Assembly: GCA_015852425.1 (NCBI GenBank)
Contig: JAAAIG010000326.1
Span: forward strand, 1 to 34,595
Source of the DNA: Gryganskiella cystojenkinii
Lineage: Eukaryota > Mortierellomycota > Mortierellomycetes > Mortierellales > Mortierellaceae
Direction: 5' to 3'
Length of the DNA stretch: 34,595 nt
The position numbers and the translations under genes were made by a program. Below are positions 28,548-34,595 of the stretch, in pieces. A model generated the notes under the pieces. The model was not told the DNA's origin, made no database searches, and worked only from the letters and a program-made list of their open reading frames with translations. Each line of letters begins with the position of its first letter. The stretch's first letter is position 1.

Positions 28548-29685
28548 AGCGAGGAGAGAGTAGACGAAGGTTGAACCACACAAAGACAAATCAACCTTTT
28601 ATGTGTAGAAAAGGAGAAGGACGAAGGTCCGTCCCTTTCCTTTTTTTCTTGCCTCGTTTTCTTTCTAGCCCCTCTTTTTTTTTTTTGTCACCCTTGGGAC
28701 GCAGGCTGACCAAAAGAGTAACCTGAACAGAGAGATATACCTTCCATGGAGTGGACCATTGGACTCTCCTGTTTGTCCTCGATCCTCGTTCATTTTGGTC
28801 TTGCTCTTTCTCTCTCTCCCTCTCTTCTCTAACCTTCTTTGTTTTGTTTTATTTCTTTTTTTTTTTCTCGCCTTGCAGCCCATTCGTTGGTTGCCCCTGT
28901 GTGCCGATGCAACTGTGGAGGGTCTACGAGGGGTTTGCCTCCATATTTGCTGCAACAGGGTCTTCGATCCCTCCTTCTGATTTGGTTGATTGTTACTTCC
29001 GGTTCGAACAAACAACCCTCCTTCGTTTGCTCTCTCACTTCAGTTCGAAATGTGAACGTGTGTTTCGTGCGGCATACACACGATCCACCCTTGGTCTTAC
29101 GTGCGATGGATCCATTTTGCCTGCATGGACGAACGCGATCCTTCCTTGCAGAACACGAAAGAAGATAGATATAAAGAAAAGGCACAACAATGATCAAGTC
29201 GTGCCCGCTCTTTCCTTTCTTCAGTTCCTTTTTTCGGGTCTCGTTTGTTACATTTGTCCTCGGGCAACAACAACTCTCTGCCCCTTTTTCATTGATGACC
29301 TCTCTGGAGTAGGGGAGTTTTCGCTGCGAGAGGAAAGAATTCAGACCAAATAAAATGGAAACAGATCTCAGGCCAAAGGGAGGTCGTGGTTTTTTGTTGC
29401 CCAATCTGCCATGCGATGGTTGCACCGTGGTCGCGCTCTTCTCAGTTTTTCTGCTCGTCCCAGGACCACATTGTGTCGATGGCAGATGCTTTGGTCTTGC
29501 AATTGTTCGCTACTGAATACCTTTTCGTTTCAATTGTTCAATTGCTTCTCCGACCCAACACTGCATAATAGTGCCAGGGGGGAGGATCAGAGTTCACACA
29601 ACCCGTCAAATCATCGCCATCATCGGCATCATCCAAAGATTCTCTCTCCACTCCTCACCAGTCAGTCCTGCAGCTGCAAGCGAGC

Positions 29686-29692
29686 TATATAA
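29686..29692 (+). promoter_or_regulatory. TATA box of the TEA-factor gene
   Basis: TATATAA preceded by GC-balanced sequence and followed by a very CT-rich leader. A start site about 30 nt downstream would give a leader of almost 1 kb before the ATG at 30687. Confidence 0.55.
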
Positions 29693-29716
29693 GCATTTTT
29701 TCATTGAACATGATTC

Positions 29717-30686
29717 TTGGATTGGTTTGTGGCTCCTATTCATATTTATTTTTATTATCAATCCGCCAGTTTGTATCCCCCTCTCATCACATCCCCCTTC
29801 CACCTCCCCTTCTCTTTCGTCGTCACCTCGAGAGAGCCCTTCGTTCACCTTTCCTCCCCTCTCCTGTTCTCTTCCCCCTCACTCCTCCTAATCCCTCTCA
29901 AGTTCGACCCTCTCTCCCCCCTCCTCCTTCTCCTTCGTCTGCTTCCTCCTCTCCACCCGCGCACCCCCTCCCTTCCCTCTTCAACTTTCTTTTCTTTTTT
30001 TTCGTTCACACAACACAAAAACACAATTTCTCCTCATCCGTACGTTTGGTCGCTCGTTTCTCTTGTCCGATCTTTTGGCTTGTTGCCCCTCCTCCGACTT
30101 CTCTTCCTCAGTCTTGGACTGAATTGTATGGGCGTCGTCGTTCTGACCTGTCTGACTGTCCCTTCTTTCTTTCTTCCGCTCTTCCGCTTTTCTTGCCTTT
30201 GTTGTAGAATACTTTCACTGCTGCTGATCCTCGCCCTTCCCCCTCGTCCAATCGCTCATATCAACAGGTGCTCTTCATCCGGTTCCCCGAAAACAGCCCT
30301 TCCAAGTCTGTCCAACACACATTGCGATCGAGACGAGGAACCCCATATGGTACTTTGTCCATCCCTTTTTTCCGCTCTTTTCACTTCAGCTCTCTGCTTT
30401 CCCTTTTTTCCCTTCCTTCTTTTGTTCTTTTTTTTTCCTTCCCCCCTTCCTCTTTCAACACCCTCGCAGAGTTTTGTTCAGCCGGTTCGTACCAGCACCG
30501 ATCCAACCCTGGCCAAAGCAGCTCCACGCAGTGTCCCATCCCTCATTCTCAAACACAACTTCCCCTACCTCTTTCCTTCCTGCCTTCCAACCCCTCGTTA
30601 CCGCGGAACCGGCACTCTGACAGCCAGGGCTCTCAATCCTTCTTGTTCAGCAAAGACGCTTCTATCGCACAGCCTCCTATTGAAAA
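29717..30686 (+). promoter_or_regulatory. About 1-kb CT-rich 5' leader of the TEA gene with overlapping uORF and a possible leader intron
   Basis: Strongly C+T-biased over most of its length. The ATG at 30128 opens a frame that runs to 30784, so it overlaps the main ATG (30687) in a different frame and would be expected to lower main-ORF translation. A plausible leader intron is 30350-30469 (donor GTACTT, acceptor cctcgcag). Its length of 120 nt keeps that uORF open. The long ORFs across this region are translations of CT tracts and are not proposed as proteins. Confidence 0.5.
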
Positions 30687-33600
30687 ATGGACTATCAACC
30701 ACTCTCGCAACAACTTCATCAACAACATCAACATCAACAACGCGATGGCGGAGACGTCTCGGATTCACTCGCCTCCCTCGCTGAAGACCTTCTCCAGTGT
30801 ACCAACCAAGCCTCCCCCCCATCATCACCCAACTCTGCTACCCCCAAGGCCGAGCACGCGCCTTTGCCGTCGCCGTCTCTTCGACCTTTTCAACAGCACC
30901 CGGGTTCGATGACACCGACCAGTTTTGTCTTTTCTACTGCCTCAGAGTCCTTAGATCTAGAACTCGATATCGGATCCATTAGCGACCACACCAACTTTTC
31001 TACCTCGTCTCAGCAATCGTCGCCAATGCCTATGGATCTCACGTCGTCCAAGGACCTGTTCTCACATATGTACACGGACGATGGTGACCTTCCCAGCCTA
31101 CAAAATCATCACCATCAACAGCTTTTACATCCTTTCGATACCCACGACTCTAGCTCTTTCTTGACGCCATCGCCGCTAGATCTCTCCGGTTGCGACAGTG
31201 ACGACCCATTGTTTCATCGTCAGCTCTACAGTGCCATCCTCAGTCCCGTGGACCCTCTCGGCAGCTCTGAGTCACAAGGGCCCTTCTCTTCCATCGATGG
31301 TACAGATCAGAAACAGGGACAGGAGCTGCATCAGCAATCAACAGAGCACCACGACCTCCTCTCTGTCGTGTCGTCCCTTGGTCTAGACCCTCAACAGAGC
31401 GGTAACGGTAGCACCATTGGCAGCAGTAGCGATAGTGCTGTCGCCATGGAAATTATAGACAACAAAGTCTCCCCTTTCTTAGTTCCAGGCAAGAAGGCCA
31501 ATGCGTCGTCATCCACGGGAAACAAGGACCGAGCCGCTACTGCTGGGACTGGTACGTCGGAAAAGAAGCCCACGAAACGACATAGCGTTAGTCGACAGGC
31601 GCAACAGCCGCCCTTGGTGACCCACCAGCACCACACCCCTCCCCCTTACGTCTCGCCCCTTATCCATGCGCCCCACCATCATCCTCACCACCACCACCAT
31701 AAAACTGGATCCCTAGACTTGACACACACCAGCTATGGCCAATTCTTACAGCAGCAACACATACACCAGATTCAGCACGGACATATGCCTTCTGTCGGGT
31801 TGGTTGCCACACAGATGCAAGGGATAATCAGCAGCAAGGGTCCTGGTGGAGCCGATATGGTGACGATGTCACCTGTCCAATCCATTGATCACAGCGAACT
31901 CTCCTCGTCCAGTCCGCACTCAAGTACGATGAGCCATTCAGGGTCTTCGTGCACTCTCCATCAACATGGTCTTCTTGACCAACTTCATCCTCATTCCTCA
32001 CCTTCTTCGTCCTCACAAGAGTCATGCGGATTCCCACTCCAGGGAAACGGCACTCAGCGACCCCAAGCAGGACTGAGACGTCGGCTAACAAAGGACAAGA
32101 TGACCAAAAATGATCGAGAAGAGGTATTATTACTATATTATTATACTCTAACTCGACTCCCACCAACACTCTCAGACTGGAAGGACGAAGAGAGACAGGC
32201 AGTGAGAGAGAGAGAGAGAGAGGGAGAGAGAGAGCGAGCCAGAGAGAGAGAACGACAACCTGCCTGGGGGGGGGGGGGGGGGGGTGATTGCTCCTTGAAC
32301 GCAAAATTTGTCAGACAACTTTCGACACTGCAGATTAGAAACTAATGACCAAGGGACACCTCGATTTCCCAACCCCTTTCTTCCCCTGTCTTTTTTCGTC
32401 CTCTATTGTGTCTGGTTAGGTGTGGCCACTTGATGTGGAAAAGATCTTTAATGAAGGCAAGTAGAAAGCAAAGGACTTGGCTCTTTTTGTTTTTATGTTT
32501 TGTTTGTCGCACAGGCAGGACTGAAGGGATTGAGATAGACACTAACCCTGATCCGTTCCCCTCACTTTTCTGTCCCACTCTGTGTTCCCGCTCTCCGACC
32601 GTCCTCCACTCCTTTCTCCCCATAACCACCTCCCACCTTCTGTCTGTCGAAACCACTCGATCGACGTCAAAAAAAATAGCTCTTGAAGTGATACCCAAGC
32701 TGGGTCGTCGCAAAGTACTCGTGGACGGAAAACCATGCGGACGGAACGAGCTCATTGCCGATTATATATACAAGCGAACAGGCAAGATCCGAACACGAAA
32801 GCAAGTCTCTTCCCATATTCAGGTGCTTAAAAATACTCGCAAGAGTGACACTGCTTGTAAGTCAGCACGGGGGTTTTTTTTTTATTTTATTTTATTTTAT
32901 TTATTTATTTTTTTTTTTTTGGTTACTACCAAACTACTGAGTCTTATTGATAATGTCTGAAAATCTCACCTTGTAGTTATGAAGTTGTTGATGGATGGCG
33001 GCGAAGGAGACGATGACTTGACTTTGGATCTCTCCTCTGGTTACTTTTCGGCCTCCGAGAGTCGACAGGGTTCTCCACCCTCATCGCCGACTTCCCCTAT
33101 GGGACCCCGCCCTCCAATGCCCGAACATCGCCGAAATTCAATCGCTGTTATGCCCTCAATGGGATTTCACATGCAATTACAACAACAGCAACTTCAAGAA
33201 CAAAAAACGTCTCATCCAAGACGTCTGTCTTTGTCCTCTCAGCCGCTGTCGTCACAGCCTCTAGCACAACCTCCACCGCCACTAGTAAGGATGCAATCCT
33301 CACCGTGCCCACCAAGAAAACGACATCGACACACCCAGAGCATGTCCTCGATTATGCCCGAGATGCTCTCAGAACCCTTGTTCCGGAAACAGCTCGAAAA
33401 ACTACAACCCTCGAGTCAATCGATATATTCCAAAGGCGATTCCGCGATCTCATTGTCTGCGGACACCTGGAAGAGTAGCCCTACGACCTTGACGACTTCG
33501 GGTTCAGAAGACGGTACCTCAGAGACCACGATCCCCGGCGGTGGCCGAAGCAGCAGCACGTTTGGACGCGAGGACTCTGGCAGTATCAGCGATCTGACCA

Positions 33601-34244
33601 GTGAGATGTCGTACCCGTTTTGGCCATCTGTCTTTGGACTCTATACCGAGTACATTGCAGAATTGATGCCCACAATCCCTCAGATGCATTCACTTGCGCG
33701 TTCAAAAGATCTCGGTCATCAATCGTTTGGATCGATCAACGTTCACCAACTCCCACAAGAAAAATTCCCGACGCTTTACGATCTCTACCAAAAGACCATG
33801 TGTACGTTCCTGTTTTTCAAGATTAAGCTCGACCTGAACCTGAACTTGAATGGCGTCTTTGGTAACACTTCTTTGTTTGATTCAAACGAGCGACGCTTGG
33901 TCGAGTGTACGACCTCGATCTATTCCTTTGGCACGAAGGTGTTGGAGGGTAAAGAGCTGAAGCAGGCGGCTTGTGTCGACAACAAATTTGTGTACAACTT
34001 TGAGTTTGTGAACCAGTTCTTTGGCGCGTTCTTGAACGGAATCCGGAACCTGACAACTTGGGGCGAGATCGATATTGCCCTGACGAATCTGTCGGTCGTC
34101 CAAGTTTTTGAAGATAAGGACGTGAGGTTCGAGAACCCGGCTCCGCTGTTGGTCATGGCCTTTGATTTCGAACGAGGACAAGGTGATGTGGAGACATTCT
34201 TCATCGCGGACGGGTCCGATATGCTCGAGACGATTGTTTGCTAG
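30687..34244 (+). CDS. TEA/ATTS-domain transcription factor with C-terminal TEAD-like YBD fold (4 exons, 972 aa)
   Basis: Exons 30687-32123, 32420-32456, 32680-32856, 32977-34244. A TGA two codons upstream fixes the start. Residues 1-460 are disordered (Gln/His/Ser-rich, poly-His near 330). The TEA domain spans about 476-545: [35 protein letters not shown], then recognition helix [14 protein letters not shown], matching TEAD/AbaA/Tec1. A Ser/Pro-rich linker has RKRHRH. Residues about 754-966 resemble the animal TEAD YAP-binding Ig-like domain: [58 protein letters not shown]. The position of the palmitoylated Cys in animal TEADs has no Cys here. Likely a nuclear developmental regulator that needs a coactivator. 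The 37-nt exon 2 ends in a GC donor. TEA call very strong; YBD call is a remote-similarity inference. Confidence 0.9.
32124..32419 (+). other. TEA-gene intron 1 containing a GA microsatellite and a G19 run
   Basis: Donor GTATTA, acceptor ctggttag. Inside, GA dinucleotides dominate 32202-32250 and 19 consecutive G occur at 32266-32284. The ORF reads through into this intron, and that read-through should not be taken as coding. The phase-0 junction joins Glu-479 to VWPLDVEK. Confidence 0.85.
32202..32284 (+). repeat. (GA)n microsatellite followed by G19 homopolymer
   Basis: Interrupted GA repeat at 32202-32250, then G19 at 32266-32284. Guanine-only tracts of this length are slippage-prone and can form G-quadruplex-like structures in the intron RNA. 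Confidence 0.9.
32457..32679 (+). other. GC-AG intron 2 inside the TEA domain
   Basis: The exon ends AATGAAG and the intron starts GCAAGT, the known strong consensus of GC-AG introns, and ends aaatag. Joining gives the split codon G|CT (Ala) and restores the unbroken TEA sequence KIFNEALEVI. No GT donor nearby gives an open in-frame join. Confidence 0.85.
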
Positions 34245-34595
34245 TGGAGAAGGGTGCGAGCGCGAACGGTCAAGATGATTTTGGACCAGTTTTGGATTTT
34301 GATGGACAGAACCTGTACAAACACAAACATTTTGAAATAGATCATTTTCTTTTTATCTTTTTCTTTCTTTCTCACACACGCACACAGTTGTTTAGTTTGT
34401 AAAAATCGATTTTTTTTTTTTCGTATCCCAGGTAACAACTTATTTTTGTCTTTGTCTGACTCTGTTGATGTAATGAGTGGAATGCCGAGAAGAAAACATG
34501 ACTTTCAAAATAAGTGGATTCTTTTGTTCATCACGCAACAAAAAAAAAAAAAAAAATTAGATAATCTAGGTTGTTTTTTTTAGCACAAAAAAAAA
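34245..34595 (+). other. 3' flank of the TEA gene to window end
   Basis: 351 bp with no gene. T-runs at 34411-34421 and A-runs at 34539-34557 and at the window end; no perfect AATAAA is seen close to the stop. This is likely 3' UTR followed by intergenic DNA. Confidence 0.4.

Larger units (their letters stand above)
27607..29680. other. About 2 kb without a supported gene, upstream of the TEA gene
   Basis: ORFs of 60-200 codons occur on both strands, but they are low-complexity (poly-Phe/Ser/Leu from T/CT tracts at 28660-28870) or show no family resemblance, and several depend on non-ATG starts. I see no tRNA, rRNA or transposon terminal repeats. A TEA-type CATTCC element is present at 28542-28547. 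The best reading is an extended promoter of the developmental regulator downstream, or an unrecognised noncoding transcript. Confidence 0.4.

Noticed and set aside
28751..29353. 200-aa plus-strand ORF and the 198-aa minus-strand ORF over it
   Set aside because: The plus ORF starts at GTG, is Phe/Ser/Leu low complexity in its first third, and neither shows a domain or a phase-consistent gene structure.
29717..30784. 355-aa ORF rich in Leu/Ser/Pro/Phe
   Set aside because: It is a translation of CT-rich leader and starts at a non-ATG codon. Only the ATG-initiated part from 30128 is kept, as a candidate uORF.
32124..32345. Extension of the TEA ORF through GA and G runs (RERERE..., GGGG...)
   Set aside because: It is intron read-through. 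Splicing at 32124/32419 joins directly into the TEA domain.

Overview
This is a eukaryotic, almost certainly fungal, chromosome segment. Genes are split by short GT-AG introns (about 60-300 nt) with tttag/ctag-type acceptors. Promoters are pyrimidine-rich, poly(A) signals are AATAAA-like, and the products are conserved eukaryotic housekeeping proteins. Metazoan-like components absent from yeast (an RFWD3-type ligase, a TEAD-like factor with a C-terminal partner-binding-like domain) plus a Kre9/KNH-like domain protein point to an early-diverging fungus. Mucoromycota/Mortierellomycotina-like is my best guess, as inference only. I see no prokaryotic, viral, transposon, CRISPR or rRNA/tRNA feature.

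Layout. From 283 to 26285 nearly every gene lies on the minus strand: a small thioredoxin-fold/MDH1B-N-like gene (283-890), a C2H2 zinc-finger regulator (1176-2741), a single-pass membrane protein (3642-5006), the Nup98-Nup96 precursor (5463-11966, 10 exons), MON1 (13185-15779, 6 exons, a 10-N gap in an intron), S-adenosylhomocysteine hydrolase (16194-17838), a HemW/RSAD1-type radical SAM protein (18299-20162, 8 exons), an unrecognised four-TM protein (20532-21065), UDP-glucose pyrophosphorylase (21360-23239) and an RFWD3-type RING/WD40 E3 ligase (23877-26285). The only plus-strand gene in that block is a 120-aa Kre9/KNH-like protein (12767-13129), which meets MON1 tail-to-tail with 55 bp between stop codons.

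From 26286 a divergent promoter leads to SEC62 (26673-27606, plus). About 3 kb without a convincing gene follows. It ends in a TATA box and a roughly 1-kb CT-rich leader with an overlapping upstream ORF, ahead of a 972-aa TEA/ATTS transcription factor (30687-34244, plus, 4 exons, one GC-AG intron).

The genes do not form an operon or a pathway cluster. They cover nuclear transport, vacuole fusion, the methylation cycle, cell-wall precursor supply, ER translocation, DNA-damage ubiquitination and developmental transcription. The most interesting item is the TEA factor, whose C-terminus looks like the YAP-binding fold of animal TEADs but lacks the lipidated cysteine. Exon structures were worked out by hand from reading-frame phase and splice consensus; no transcript data were available.
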